Shown: positions 25,582 to 37,560 of the stretch, piece after piece
Layout: each line of letters starts with the position of its first letter
How positions within the stretch are numbered: the stretch's first letter is position 1
DNA from: Holacanthus passer
Taxonomy: Eukaryota > Chordata > Actinopteri > Pomacanthidae
DNA: 64,000 nt
Reading direction: 5' to 3'
NCBI GenBank assembly: GCA_025331565.1
Contig: JAFREQ010000030.1
Location: 868,001-932,000 of the forward strand
The notes under the pieces: generated by a model
Told to the model about the DNA's origin: nothing
The model's database searches: none
The model's input: only the letters and a program-made list of their open reading frames with translations
Program-made: the position numbers and the translations under genes

Positions 25582-26144
25582 AATGAAGACTGTTCAAAAA
25601 TATACAGATGTTTGAACATGAACGTCTCTTTCTTCTTTGTTATTCTGTGATATTAAACTACGTTTCTCATTGAACCTTGTAAGCACAAGCAAACAGACAA
25701 AAATAAGAGCAAAAACTTCATATACAGTAAACTATATTCCAGGTTTACCCCACTGTACCATTAAATACAGAGCAGCTCTTCTGTGTTACCACCATACTTC
25801 AGCTTCTTTTGGGGCCAATGTTTACTTCGCATTCATTTAGCTGCGGTGACGCCACTAACTGGAAGTTGCCTCCATACATAGAAAAGTGCAATAAAGAGCT
25901 GACTAACTACCTGGCATTATTGCCTCTCACCAAACACAACCACAAACACAACAAAATAACTCTCGCAATTACCATACAAATACACATACATCATGAAACA
26001 AATAGCCAAATAAAATGCAAGTATAACAACAACCAAAATGATTCTCAAACAATTGTAGAAAGAAACACTGAAAGCCTGAAGAAGCTTTTTATTCCAAAGG
26101 CCATGAGTGGAACTAAAACTGTTGCTGAAAGACACTAATAAGAC

Positions 26145-26945
26145 ACCATTTACTGTATAATGGGTGCAACTAATGGCATTATTAATGGTTAATAAATGGT
26201 TTACAAGTGAGTTCATGACCTTGGAAATTGCATTTGAGAAAACAAAAATTCTCCTGAAGGTCAGTTTAATTAGCTTTCAGTCAAATCACATGATCTTAAT
26301 CTGTTTGCACAGTTGTCATGGAATTGTAGCCTGTCTAACATGAACAAGGAGTCCTTAAAGTGCTTCGAAGAATTACTACAATTCTTGTCAAAAATCGTCC
26401 TCTGATGAAGACTATATAATATAATCAAAGAGTGGAGAACCTGCAAAGAAATATCAAACACCAGATAGACATAGTTAGCGACTAGCTGGTGAACATAGTG
26501 GAGCATTTAGCTGCTAAACAGCCAGGAGTTGGTACAGAGCAAAAACAGGGCTAAAAGAGAATTAATACTGAACTTACATGACTCCATTGGAATGATAAAG
26601 TTGCTCTGTATCTGCTGGATGTGTAAATGAGCAAATGTTTCCTAACAATTTTCGTTAGATTTTACTACAGGTGCTCTGCAGCTCTTTTTGTAGAAGGTCA
26701 GAGGTCAAATGGTTCATTAGAGGGTCCTGTCAATGAACTCAAAAGCTAAAAAGACTAAGTGTCATGCTGGAGAATCATGAATACTGGCAAGAAGCATTTG
26801 TCATAACCTGGCAACCCAAAGGTTGTTTTTAAGGGCTTATGGGTGATTTATAAGTATTAGTAAATTATTTATTGACCATTAATAAAGCCATTAGTTACAA
26901 CTTTTAAACCCTTCATAAAGGGCAACTTGTTAGAAGGTGGAACAC
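26145..26945. mobile_element. Terminal-inverted-repeat element of about 0.8 kb with nested repeat
   Basis: The left end (about 26164-26205, 'gcaactaatggcattattaa') is the reverse complement, with few mismatches, of the right end (about 26866-26908). The inside holds a copy of the family seen at 3925-4140 (26470-26660). Related sequence also appears at 43580-43870. No transposase frame is visible. Confidence 0.6.
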
Positions 26946-27859
26946 ATATAAGAGGTTTTTTTATTCTTGGAAGGACTGATCTAATGCTGATAAGTTGGTA
27001 ACAGACAACAAGTGATCTTTTGACAACCTCAAGGAGAAAAAAAAATCTTTAAATGTCTGAAATAAGCAATAACCAACCAACATGCTTGCATCTGTTCCGT
27101 ACATGGATCTATGATACTGTGTATTTAACATAATCTTGTTTTCTGTCTCTGGTTCCCACAACGAAAAAGACTCCACGCTCAGTTGTCGAATAGCATCTAT
27201 GTTCTGCTGAACGTGTAAATGAGTCACTTTGGAGTTAAACTAAAGGAGGTTATGACTATGACTGTCATTCACCTCAAACTGTGTAGTGTGACCATAGTGT
27301 GAAGAATCACAGAAGTGGCTGCGTTCTCTCACTGTGTAAAACTGCCACCACCCTGACTGCAGTCCTCTGCCAGCCAGGGCTACAAATCTGCCCTACCATG
27401 TGACGTCGTATGGCAAATCTGGGAGTCATACAGTATGTTGAATGATGGGAGGAGGCGCTGCTCTCTCTCTCATCTCGTCCCTCTGCCTTTAGGCTGGCTG
27501 ATCCATCTGTCAGCCCCTGCACAAGGGCCCTGCAAACCCCCAACTGAGGCAGGATGGATAAATGTTGTCACATCCCTGCTTGTCCTGACATCACAGAGGA
27601 GAGAAAGAGAGAGGAAGAGGAGGGTCACAAACATCAGCACAGCACATCTGGATTGTTTTGGTGTGGCAAATCTGAGCTCTTTCAGACATGGCAGGAAGGA
27701 GAGGGATGGAAGGTGAGGCAGGCTGAGTGATTGAGAGTTAACCTTTGGAGTTGTTGATTTGCTGCTGAATGACAAATGGACAGTGGAGTTTGAGTCCTGA
27801 GAGAGGACAAACAGGGGCCGGTGTGACTGTTCATATGTAACAGTCAGTCCCAAACAAAG
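26946..27859. other. Intergenic DNA, no supported feature
   Basis: There is no exon, RNA gene or clear repeat. The right half (27430-27850) is purine-rich and GC-balanced and may be the edge of the following GC-rich island. Confidence 0.5.
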
Positions 27860-28540
27860 GGCTCCTTGTCAGCCACACTACAGTGTATTTCTGTGGATAA
27901 TGCCACAGCGTCGCGCGCACGTGAAAACACGCTCGCACGCGCTCACGCAGGCTCACTCCGCCTCGGGCAGGCAGAAGCTATAAATCAAGCAAATAGCATC
28001 ACAGGCTGGCGGAGGAAGCATTCCAACAGATAAAACGCTCTCCCACACAACAAAGCCACACTCACTGCGTAATTAATTGCAACAAATTACCTCTTCCTCT
28101 CCCTGTCGGCCCCCACCTCGCCTCTTTTACGGCACTGACAGGCGCGCGACACGCTCCTGCCTGCGCGCGCGCGCGCGAGTGTGTGTGTGAGTGTGTATGT
28201 GCGCACACACACTCGGCCCGCACCCTTCATAAGTGCTTTAATGTGGCTTATTGCAGTGTGCGGTCCCCTTAGCCGTGGAAATATTCGCTTGACGGATGTG
28301 CTTTGTCGCCGGCGCTCCCCGGCGGAGGGCGGCTGTCAGGGAGGAGATGATAACATTAACAGGGAGGCAGGCCGATGACAAATGCCTGTTATCAGCGAAC
28401 GAGGCCGGTGACAAATCGAACGGCGGAGCCCAGGCAGCCCCGGCGCGGCGTAATAAAAAAGAAGATGGATGGCGCGCCCAGGCAGAGGCCCGCGTTAATG
28501 CGATTTCCACCGCTCTCCCTGACTCCCAATTAAGGCTGGG
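27860..28540. promoter_or_regulatory. CpG-rich repeat-poor island in the gene desert, candidate enhancer
   Basis: This is the most CpG-rich stretch of the desert, with many CGCG and GCGCGC runs, AT-rich homeodomain cores (CGTAATTAATTG near 28068, GCGTTAATGCG near 28492) and two similar phrases 'ggccgatgacaaatgcc' and 'ggccggtgacaaatcg' about 30 bp apart (28371 and 28403). It is open in several frames, but without codon bias or homology. It could be a CpG-island promoter of an unseen transcript or an fgf8 enhancer. Confidence 0.4.
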
Positions 28541-30059
28541 GGGGAGGGAGGGGAGGGGAGGGAGGAGAGTGAGCCTGGTGGATGAGAGGAGAGAGGAGCC
28601 AAGGATGGGAGGAGTGAGGTGGATGCACGAGAGGAGAGACGGGAACAAAGTGGAGGAAGCACAACAGAACATGCAGCTTTAATTGTCTGCAGAGCCCATC
28701 TGCTCCCTCCTCCTCCTCCTCCTCCTCTCTGCTCCTCACATCTCCATCAGTGATGTCTCTCTGGCCAGGTGGACACCATTAGATCCTCCATCCTTACATT
28801 GTGAAATGTCTGAGCCGGTCCTTGCGTGGACAGGTTGGAGCTCCTGGATCAGGTGAGTCACCAAGTGGCTCCTCTCTTGGCTCAGGATCCAAGGGCTGCT
28901 CCCTAAATCAGCTCCTGTAAAAACAGAGCTGACAGACAGCCTGTGGCTCGTGGGCAGACAGAGCTATAGAGATGAGCTACGACTCTGTCCAGGATGACTG
29001 CTCCAAACTCCTCCTGTCCAAGGACCCAGATGTTATCTCTTTGCTAAAAGGATCAGGATATTGAGAAATGGCCCCTGGATGAAGGTGGGATGAAGGAGGG
29101 GGGCATCTGTGCCCCAATACCCAAGGGCTGCTGTTTTGTCACTCTGACAGTGTTTTATAAAAGGCTGAGGAAGCTCAGAAGGCTGCAGGAGAGAGAGGGG
29201 CCATATATCTCCCTGCTATTACATCCAGGCTAGGAGGAGAGGGTTGAAATGGCAATGAAATATAGGCCCGGCTCAGAGGGAGAGAGGGAACAGGGTCTAA
29301 AGAGGGACGGCTGAGTCTCCTCGGGAGCCTGCAGGGGCTGTGCTCCAAATCGGAGACAGATGCACAGCAGTCCTGGACACTAACCCCACAGAGGTGAGGA
29401 GGAGAAGATATGTGGTTTCAGAGGAGGAGGAGGAGGAGGAGGGGGGTGGGGTCCTTGGAGAGAACAGCCTCTGTGTGTCTGTGCTGATATTAGTCTGAAA
29501 GAACAAGGAGAAATTAGAGCCCTGCAGGAGGAGAAGGGAGAGAGGAGGAAGGGGGGGGGGGGTAAAAGTCCAAACTCGGCAAGGACCCCTGCATCATTAA
29601 GTTGTCAAGTGGACAGGAGGCCCCGAAATATGACTTGGAGTTATTGCCTGGGCCCTGGCTGATGATATAAGAATTACAGTACATGGATCATAGAGGGATC
29701 GATAGGTAGACAAAGTCATTATGGAGGGGGCTAGAGTTCAATGCCTCCCCGGGGCCACGAGCTGGAGACACAGGGCTTTTATTTATCACCGTGCCAATGC
29801 GCAACACACACACACACACAACACACAGGTGGGTGCGCAGCCGTGCACTTATATTTTGCTTGTTGCTCTTCTTTCAAAAGCGATCTGTTCCGGCTGCGTT
29901 GATCGCTTGAAGTCACGTGACGGTGCAGAAACGAGCCTGTGCATGTGCGCGTTTACAGGTGAGACGTCTCTGCGCATGCACGTCATCACCTGAGCCCTGC
30001 GCATTTGTCCTTCCCCGCTCTCCCTCCCTTCTCGGTCTCCGTCTCTGCAGCAGAGGGAT
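28541..30059. other. Purine-rich low-complexity blocks and repeat-free segments
   Basis: G/A-rich tracts (28540-28660, 29420-29560) alternate with CTCC repeats (28705-28735) and repeat-free stretches such as 29570-29700 and 29870-30000. Long frames here are low-complexity artefacts. No gene is supported. Confidence 0.5.
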
Positions 30060-30400
30060 GGGGAGCACCGACAGGGCAGCATCGATCCTCTCTGTGCCGA
30101 GAGAAATTAGGCATGAAATTAAAGCTCCCATCAAAGGCCAGGGCCGGCACTGTCACCTGATCCAGCACTATTTATACTCCCAGGAGATGATGATGGTGGC
30201 GATGATGATGTCTCCATCACACTGATGATAACAGGACAGAGAGGAGAGAGAGAGGAGAGAGGTGGAGGAAGAGAGAGTGTCTCCCCTCCATCCACGGTGC
30301 CACTGACCTGCCATCATTTATACTGCCAGGGACCAAGTGCAAGGTTAGCTCCAGCCTGAGCCCCCATAAATCACTGCTCTGCTGGACGGAGAGAGGCCGG
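30060..30400. promoter_or_regulatory. Candidate enhancer with a duplicated module
   Basis: A module 'CACTG..ACCTG..CCA..ATTTATACTNCCAGG' occurs twice: 30148-30184 and 30301-30330. The 15-mer ATTTATACTCCCAGG / ATTTATACTGCCAGG differs at one base. A GATGATG tract (30186-30230) separates the copies. Imperfect repetition of a compound site in repeat-free DNA suggests paired binding sites. Confidence 0.4.
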
Positions 30401-30476
30401 GGTCGACGCCTCTTCCAGCCAAGCACTGCTGATGAGAGAGTATTTATAGATCAGGAAGGAGGGAGGATGGAGAGGA

Positions 30477-30480
<4 letters not shown>

Positions 30481-30511
<31 letters not shown>
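30481..30511. repeat. (TG)n microsatellite
   Basis: An uninterrupted GT tract of 31 bases. Confidence 0.97.
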
Positions 30512-30513
<2 letters not shown>

Positions 30514-31275
30514 GTGGCTTATGAAGAAGTGCAAATACAAATTTGGACAAAAATGTACCTAGATGCAATAAAATCCACTTTGCTTTAGTTTGGATTGCAA
30601 GTTATGGCACATTAGCTGTTCTGCATTAATGTGGAGTCAGTTAGTGCAGTCATCACAGCTGTGAGGACCTCAACAGACAGTAGGGGGAGCCCATCAACCA
30701 CACATCGGGCTCTATATGTCGAGTTAGTTACTTCCTTCACACTGACTCAGTTATAACAGCAGGATTGCTTTGCCTCCTCTCTGCAACACACAAAAGTAGA
30801 CACCTTGCAACCTGCAAATCACTGACACAAACAAATAAGCAGATCAGAACCTCCATGTCAAATCCACAATTTTAAAGCTCACACAAATCCTCTGCAGTCC
30901 CAGTGTGGGGTGTCCCTGCCAAGCACAGTGTTTTGACAGCAGGACAGCATGGTGCTGTAACGACCAGTGGCCAGAGATTGTCCGGGCTAAACACTGGTTA
31001 TGGTTGACCACAAGATGACTGGTTGTCCCTCAGTCTCACTTTTTTTCTGTCTCTTCAGCCTTTGCATGCTGCAGGGTGTCCACCTCTCCAGCAAAAACAA
31101 ACTGCAGCCCAGTGCCAGATTTTGAAGAAAGAATTACTTAAAAAGAAGGTTTTCAGGATCACGCTGTCGGTGCTCATGTGTGGTGTGATCTGAAGGTTGA
31201 CTTTGGTTAGGAGTAAATTGGTGGATAACTCTGAAAATCTTCAATGATTATACTAATTGGGAAGAGACTTTCTTC

Positions 31276-31280
<5 letters not shown>

Positions 31281-31306
<26 letters not shown>
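31281..31306. repeat. (TG)n microsatellite
   Basis: An uninterrupted GT tract of 26 bases, just before a SINE-like head. Confidence 0.97.
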
Positions 31307-31308
31307 AA

Positions 31309-31390
31309 CAGGGGCAGCAGTAGCCTAGAGGTCAGAAAAGCAGGCGTGTGATTGGTTCAAATCTAAATTGGCTGGTTGGGAAAAGAGGTG
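31309..31390 (+). mobile_element. tRNA-derived SINE head (A-box and B-box visible)
   Basis: 'tagcctagagg' fits the RNA polymerase III A-box and 'ggttcaaatc' about 35 bp later fits the B-box. The layout is that of a tRNA-derived SINE head, not a functional tRNA, since no acceptor stem can be formed. Confidence 0.55.
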
Positions 31391-32350
31391 GAGTGTAAGT
31401 ACATTTACTAAGATACTGTCCACATTTAAAATATTTTAATAAAGGTATATCGTATCGTACTAGTAGGCTAAGTACATATTTTACTTACTTTATTCTATTT
31501 TGAAATACTTTTGTATTTTCATTTGATTTCAGAGAAAGATGTTATAATTTTGACTCCACTAATTTATTTGACAGGAACTTTGCAGAGTCAGGCTTCATAA
31601 GTTAAACTTAACATTAGCTCAATTATGGTGTAAGAGTTTAAACTAGCAGGTTTGACAAATAGGAATACGTTGGATGTTTTGTTTCAAGATATAAAATCAG
31701 TAGTGCAAACTTTTGTTTGTAGCTACAAATCAGTGCTCAGTTTGCAGGGATTAGTGTTGAAACTATTATTTGATTAACTGATTAATTCATTGACTGAAAA
31801 CTAACTGAGAAGAATTTAGATTTTGATCCACTATTTATTTGAATAATTTAGGAAAAAAACAAATATTTGCTGATTTCAGCTTCTCAAATGTGAGGAGGAT
31901 TTGTCAGTTTTCTCCTTTTTTTATTGATGTAATTTGAATACTGTGAAATTTTAACAAGATATATGAAGATGTCAGCTTGACTACTGGAAATTGTAGTGGT
32001 ATTTTTTTGCTTTCTTAAAATAACATTGTAGAAGCTAAACAATTAATTAATAAAAAACATATCAAAAGAATAATTGATAATGAAAAAATAATCAGTTGCA
32101 TTAGTAGGCATCATTTTTATTATTTTAGTAATTATGTTTAGTAATGTATCAGTTTCCATATAGGAAACATACGTAACGCTTCACTACTTTCACTTTTAAT
32201 ACATTAGTGCAGTTTACTGTAAATGTTATACTGAATGCAGAACATTTTGCTTTTAATCAAGTGTTTCTACTTTGTGTTATTGATATTTTTTACAGTGAAT
32301 AAGTAAGGGCCTGCAGTGCATTGTCATGCACCTTATGTAAATAATAACTA
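31391..32350. mobile_element. Composite of degraded AT-rich fish repeats
   Basis: The flanks (31390-31560 and 32100-32320) resemble one element family that also appears at 58800-59190 (shared phrases such as 'gaatgcag' plus 'ttttacagtg'). The middle (31745-32110) has the 'gattaactgattaa' arms of a second family also present at 40225-40380 and 38745-38800. The second appears nested in the first. Confidence 0.4.
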
Positions 32351-32559
32351 ATAATAATAACTAAATCAACAAAGATATATAATAAATCCTCCAGTGTTTA
32401 TTTTTGAATGTTTAAAGTCAGAAACAGTGTTAGTTTCAGTCAGCTAGTTTGAATCATATGAAGATTTTACTGAGACTCACTCACATAAATACACCGACAA
32501 CCAATTTCTGTGCACCTACACTGATATTGTAATGAATTTACTTTCACAATCACAAGACA

Positions 32560-32850
32560 AAGCCCCACACCCACCCACCCCATGTCTCAGTCTCCCCACC
32601 CAAACAGCCCTCCTCAGGACATGAAGGTCAGAGTGGCAGATAGGAGGTGTGTTAGATCGATAAGCACCACCCTCCCCTCGGCTCACTGACAGCTCCTGTC
32701 AAGTATCCAGCAGGGCTCGTATCAAATGGATCAACCCTTTACCCCCCACCGCCGCCGCCCGCTCCCCACTTTAAAGGAGAACTGTCACTAACTGCCACTG
32801 TCACATACCAGTCAGGTGCTTTCAACGCACTGATAATGTGCCAAGGAATT
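32560..32850. promoter_or_regulatory. Candidate enhancer with TGACAG/CTGTCA palindrome
   Basis: TGACAG (32687-32692) and CTGTCA (32696-32701) form a perfect inverted pair with a 3-bp spacer; TGACAG is the MEIS/PREP/TGIF core. The surroundings are repeat-free except for C-rich tracts. Confidence 0.3.
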
Positions 32851-33329
32851 TCACCAGCACTGTTGTCCCAACTGTAAGGGGGGCAATGTGTGTGTTAGCG
32901 GAGCAGAGCTGTTGAAAGTTGGCCTCTATTATGTGAGAGTGTGTCTGTGTGACCTTCCTGACCTGATTCTCTGTTTATCATTTCAGATCAAGCTATAAAA
33001 ATATAGGATTTCATGCTTTGATTGATTTTACAGTATTTCATATGTTTTTTTCTGGAACATCAGTGCCCAGAAAGTTAAGAGTCTGGACCCAAACCTGCAA
33101 GAAATCATCAGATGTGGAAAAAACTAACTAGTTGAGATGAGTTATGAGAGTGGAAACCTATACTTTCAGGGTTTTTTTTTTCAAGGACTCCTTGTTAAAA
33201 GAGACCTGCTACTCTCCGCATTTCACCAGAGGAGAGGTGCTCCTCAGTGACCCACATCACAGATGTTGGAGGTGGATGAGTCCTTTGTGTGAAGTCTGAG
33301 AAAACTGTGTTTGTGTGTCCTACAGCCAC

Positions 33330-34065
33330 CATAAGGCCCGCATTCTTAGGTGCTTAACACATCGACGACTGTGTCCTTAAACTGAGACGCAGCAAAGCGA
33401 CTCACACAGTTGGTGTATGTGTGTTTGTGTGTCTCAGAGGAAGGGGGGGTTAAATGGGCGACAAGGAGATAGTGTCGCTGATTGACACGTGAAGAGCGAC
33501 TAAAAAATGCTCCCCTTTGGAATGCGACAATCTCCCAGCGTCCCATGTTGCTCTGCGTCCGACTGTGAATTGTTAAAAGCATTCCTGGCAGTTGGGGTGA
33601 GGGTGAAAAGAGGGTGAAAGGAGACGGTCTGGTGCTAAAAGAGGAGTTTGTTTACCCCTAAAGAGGATGAACCGTATCCTAACAGGCCTGCAACATAGTA
33701 AGACACAAAAGATAAAGAGGGGAGAACAAGAAAGGTATGAGTTTTATGATCATTATTCAGCTTCTGTCACATTTCATTTCAAAAATCTGAGCTTCCATTG
33801 CCTCTCATCCTTCCTCTTTTAAAACAAGTCAACCCAGCATTTGGGATTTTACTGAGGACAGGGGTTCAAAAGAGGCTTGGTGGTCCCTGAGCTCCTGCGG
33901 TCACAATCTCCCCCACCCCACCGTCCCAAACCCACCCACCAAGGCAGGCGAGGTGGTGGTCGCGCAACGAGTCGGGGTCCTTCTGGAGCAGCAGGTTAAA
34001 CCGACCACACGACAGTGGCAAAAGGCCCCCGCTTACAAGGTCTAATTGGTTCCACAGGTTGCAGA
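33330..34065. promoter_or_regulatory. Repeat-poor islands, candidate regulatory elements
   Basis: 33340-33610 and 33890-34060 are GC-balanced, repeat-free and noncoding, and lie in the fgf8 upstream desert. They are followed by a long purine-rich tract (34075-34370), whose long minus-strand frames are low complexity. Confidence 0.25.
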
Positions 34066-34516
34066 CTACAGAGGAAAGAGGGGAACAGGGAAGAAGAGGA
34101 GGGTGGGGGGGTGGGGTGGGGGGTGAGAGGGGAGAGGAACAGCAGGGAGCGAGAGACAGATAAATGGTAGGAGGAGAGAAAGAGGGATAGAGGAGGGTAC
34201 AGGAAGGAGGGATCGGGCAGAGGCCGCATGGAGAGCAGAGCGAGCCGAGGGGGGAAGTGGAAGACAGAGATAGAGAATGAGATCAGATAGATGGAAAAGA
34301 CAGAGCAGAGACAAAGCAAGGAGGGAAAGATGGAGAGGTGAAATGGGAAGACAGGGAGAGGAGCGGAGGGGTCCAGTTTCCATGATGCAACTGTTGGGTT
34401 TTACAGTGACTTTTACTGCAGGATTGAGACGGGTTTTGTCAGAGAGAGCTGGATGAAGATGTCAGCTCTCGATCCCAGGTGCATCACTAAAGGACTGATC
34501 ACATAACATAATATTT

Positions 34517-35010
34517 TAGATAGATAGATAGATAGATGGATAGATAGACAGATGCTAAAGCCAGCATGCTGAAGTGTCCAGTTTTACCATGTTCACCATG
34601 TTAGTTCAGCTTGTTAGCACGCCAACATTTGCTAACTAGCTCAAAACACAAAGTGCAGATGAGGCTGATGGGAATGTCGTTAGCTTTGGTCGTGAACCAA
34701 AACAGTCCATCAGACAAACATTTTGACCTCATGATGGGGCTGAATGAAATTTTAAGGGATTATCAAACAAGATCATGAGAGGGACATGTATGTCTGTACT
34801 ACATTTAATGGAAATCATGAAATAAAATAAAAAAGTAAACAGGAAAGAGGAAAAGTCATGATATAACGCATGAAGTCAGCAGGTTTCATCCTCTGGGTAT
34901 AATGAATGTCTGTAAACAAAAAATCCAATCCAGTCCATCCCTGTTGCTATATTTCAGTGACGACCAAAGTGGTGGACTGACCGACCAACCAACAGACAGA
35001 TCAGCCATTG
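34517..35010 (+). mobile_element. Dispersed fish repeat bordered by a GATA microsatellite
   Basis: A (GATA)n tract (34517-34552) borders the 'gctaaagccagcatgctgaa' and 'gctgatgggaatgtcgttag' phrases and ends near 35010 with 'ccaaagtggtggactgaccg'. From memory this is a very abundant percomorph repeat family. No coding frame. Confidence 0.55.
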
Positions 35011-35339
35011 GCATAAAACAAAAAAGGATTTAAAAAAAAGTGAAACAAGCTATTTTTTGTGTGAGGTATTTAAACAATTTGCTTGAAACAATGTAGTAAT
35101 TATGAAGTAATGTAACAGAGGATAGTCTGTAAAACAGGAGCAGAGTCTGATAACAGAGAAGTTTCTTTGTTCTTATTAACTAGATTCATACTTATGAAGC
35201 ATCTCTTTTTGTCTTTTCCACAGCACGTGATGCTCTTTACGCGCCCTGTCCAGCTGAGACTTGTATGTTGTCAGTTACAATAAGTGAACTGATGAGGTTT
35301 TCTGTGATCGCATGTCAATCCCAAAAGGGGAAATTGTTT

Positions 35340-35760
35340 TTTTAACTTGCCCCCCCCTCCACAGGGAGGTCAGAGAGCAGGGGGTCAGGAGCAGAGCGGC
35401 GTCCCTGGAGCTAGCAGCCCCTCAGCGGGGTTACTACTTGTTGTCATTCATGGACGCTTGAACATGGGCCTCTGGATTGAAGGTAACGCTGTCTGATAGA
35501 GTGTTTTATGTCGAATCCAAGACCCCTCGTAATTTTGCTCTGATCTGTGCAGAGATACAAAGAGCGAACCGTCTCTAAGGCAAAGCCCATGTGTGTGCTT
35601 GTCATTTATTTGGCCTATTATCTCCTATTTTATTTGTTGGATATATGTTTTCTATTTTTAAGCCTCTGTGACAATGAACAAGTCAGTTCAATGGCCAGAA
35701 AATCCCACAGCCCAAAGCCTAAAAGCTGTGATGCCATCGAGAAGTAAAATCTGGAACTGT
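35340..35760. promoter_or_regulatory. Candidate conserved noncoding element
   Basis: A GC-balanced, repeat-free block between two AT-rich repeats, with no splice-flanked open frame. The assignment rests on composition only. Confidence 0.25.
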
Positions 35761-37091
35761 TCAGCAGATGAAGGAGTGACTTTGTGAGTCCTCAGAGTAT
35801 TTATTTCTTTTTATACCCCAACGAGCTTTAGTCTGTATTATTGGTAGTTATGGAGCAGAAAATGGTATTCCCAGAAAAATCACCCTGGGTGCTGTCACAC
35901 CGCAGGAAATCTTACAAGTCATTTAATCTAGTTAGGGCTCTTAAAATATTATTTTTCTTAAAAAGACGGTTGAAAAAAAAAAACCTGCCAGTAGGGAGAA
36001 GTAATTTAACATACTTCCACTGAAAATACAATAGAAAATACTTAACATTTTTTGAAGCCTTTTCTTAAATGAATGGCTTTAGGATATACTACTGGAGCAA
36101 TCTGCCTTGTTTTACAGTATAATACTGTTTCTTATTTCGGCAGAATATCTGAGACACCTGATACTAAACTGGGAATAAGTGGCATTACGCGATTTTACAT
36201 TTCACATGTTTTCAGTATGATTTCCTTGTTATGATACACCTTTTTTATTGGAGACACCTTCACCGTCTTGCATAGTTCATTTCTTTTATGGAGCAGGTCC
36301 AGTTTTACATCTCCATGACATCTGTCCTAGACTGTCTAGACCATAGTAATAACACGTATAAATTCCTAAAGTGACTGGCATTCCCATTTGATGTAAAGTG
36401 ATCTGCTGTGGGTTTGCCAGGACTGAGTGAACAAGATCACTGTTCCTGTATGTGAAGGAGTCACTAAGTTTCAATGTTCTTGTGCTTTCATAGGTGATAC
36501 TGCAGCTTGTATCATTTAAACTTAAAAGCTCCTCAGTCCCAGCTTTTACTGCATCTACGAACATCCCATCACCAGACAACCAATCTAAGCTTCTCTTAGT
36601 CATTTTGTTATCTCTAAAGTTGTGAAATAGGCCATATTCCTGGCATGCACACCTTCAGCCAAGTTATAGTACAGCTGCAGTCAAGTAATGTCATGAACAA
36701 ACTATTAGGGTCCAGATGTATTGAGAGGTATGTATTACAGATGTGAAATGGTGCATTCATAGATGTGTTATGAATGTGTCAAATATCTAGTAAACGTAAG
36801 CCTTTAACACATCTTTTAAATTAAAAAGAACTTGAAATAATGTAAAATCTGGTTTCTCAACCATGTGTCAGGACTTTAAACGGGTTATTGGACTCTATCC
36901 CGACACATTTATAGATCCCAAGCCCATCCAGAGATTCAGCAATGAGAGTAACGCACGGCAACTAGGTTATGAGTGTTAACGTTAACAGAAACAAAGTCCA
37001 GCAATCACACATTTAAACAGCAGAAAGTCCGTCTGTCTGCTTTCACTCAACAAAGCAATAAGTCAGTAAAACTATGACACTGTTATGTCAT
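35761..37091. other. Gene-free DNA with one unexplained minus-strand frame
   Basis: A 105-codon minus-strand frame (36603-36286) is not low complexity but matches no family I recognise. No neighbouring exon or splice pattern supports it. The rest is AT-rich. Confidence 0.4.
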
Positions 37092-37560
37092 TTAAGGAAT
37101 AATTGCTGGAAACCAGATGAGAAGATAGATACCACTCTCCTGTCTGCACACAAAATATGAAGCTGCAGCCAGCAGCCAGTTTGCTGAACTTATTGTAAAG
37201 ACTGGAAACAGCTAGTCTGGCTCTGTCCGAAGGGAACAAAATCTACCTCTAAAGTTCACTAATTAACACGTTACATCTTCCTTGTTGATCTTGTTTGCTT
37301 CTTGGCTGAGCACAATGACCACTTCAGTTTTTGCATGGAATAAACAAAACCAAGATATAATGTGTTAATTAGTGAGCTTTAGAGATGCTGGTAGGTCTTC
37401 TTTTTTTTTTTTTTTACCTCTGGACACAGCCAGGCGAGCTGTTTCCCAGTTTTCTGTCTTTATACTGAGCTAAACTAACAGGCTGCTGGTGCTACAGCTT
37501 CATATTTACCATACAGACATGAGAATGGTATAAGCACATTTCCCAAAATGTCTCATCTAC
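37092..37560. mobile_element. Palindromic (long terminal inverted repeat) element
   Basis: The left arm (37092-37200, 'ccagatgagaagatagatac', 'aatatgaagctgcagccagc') is repeated in reverse complement at about 37485-37556. Same family as the element at 45147-46298. A T-tract (37401-37416) and a second internal inverted pair ('ctaattaacacgtta' / 'tgtgttaattag') lie inside. Confidence 0.65.

Noticed and set aside
28238..28682. Overlapping frames of 128-144 codons on both strands
   Set aside because: GC-rich DNA has few stops. No codon bias, homology or splice context; better read as a CpG-rich regulatory island.
31309..31390. Possible tRNA gene
   Set aside because: A- and B-box-like sequences are present, but no acceptor stem or full cloverleaf can be drawn; a SINE head is more likely.
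33996..34383. Two overlapping minus-strand frames of about 105 codons
   Set aside because: Antisense of a purine-rich tract; Leu/Ser/Pro-rich low complexity in both frames.
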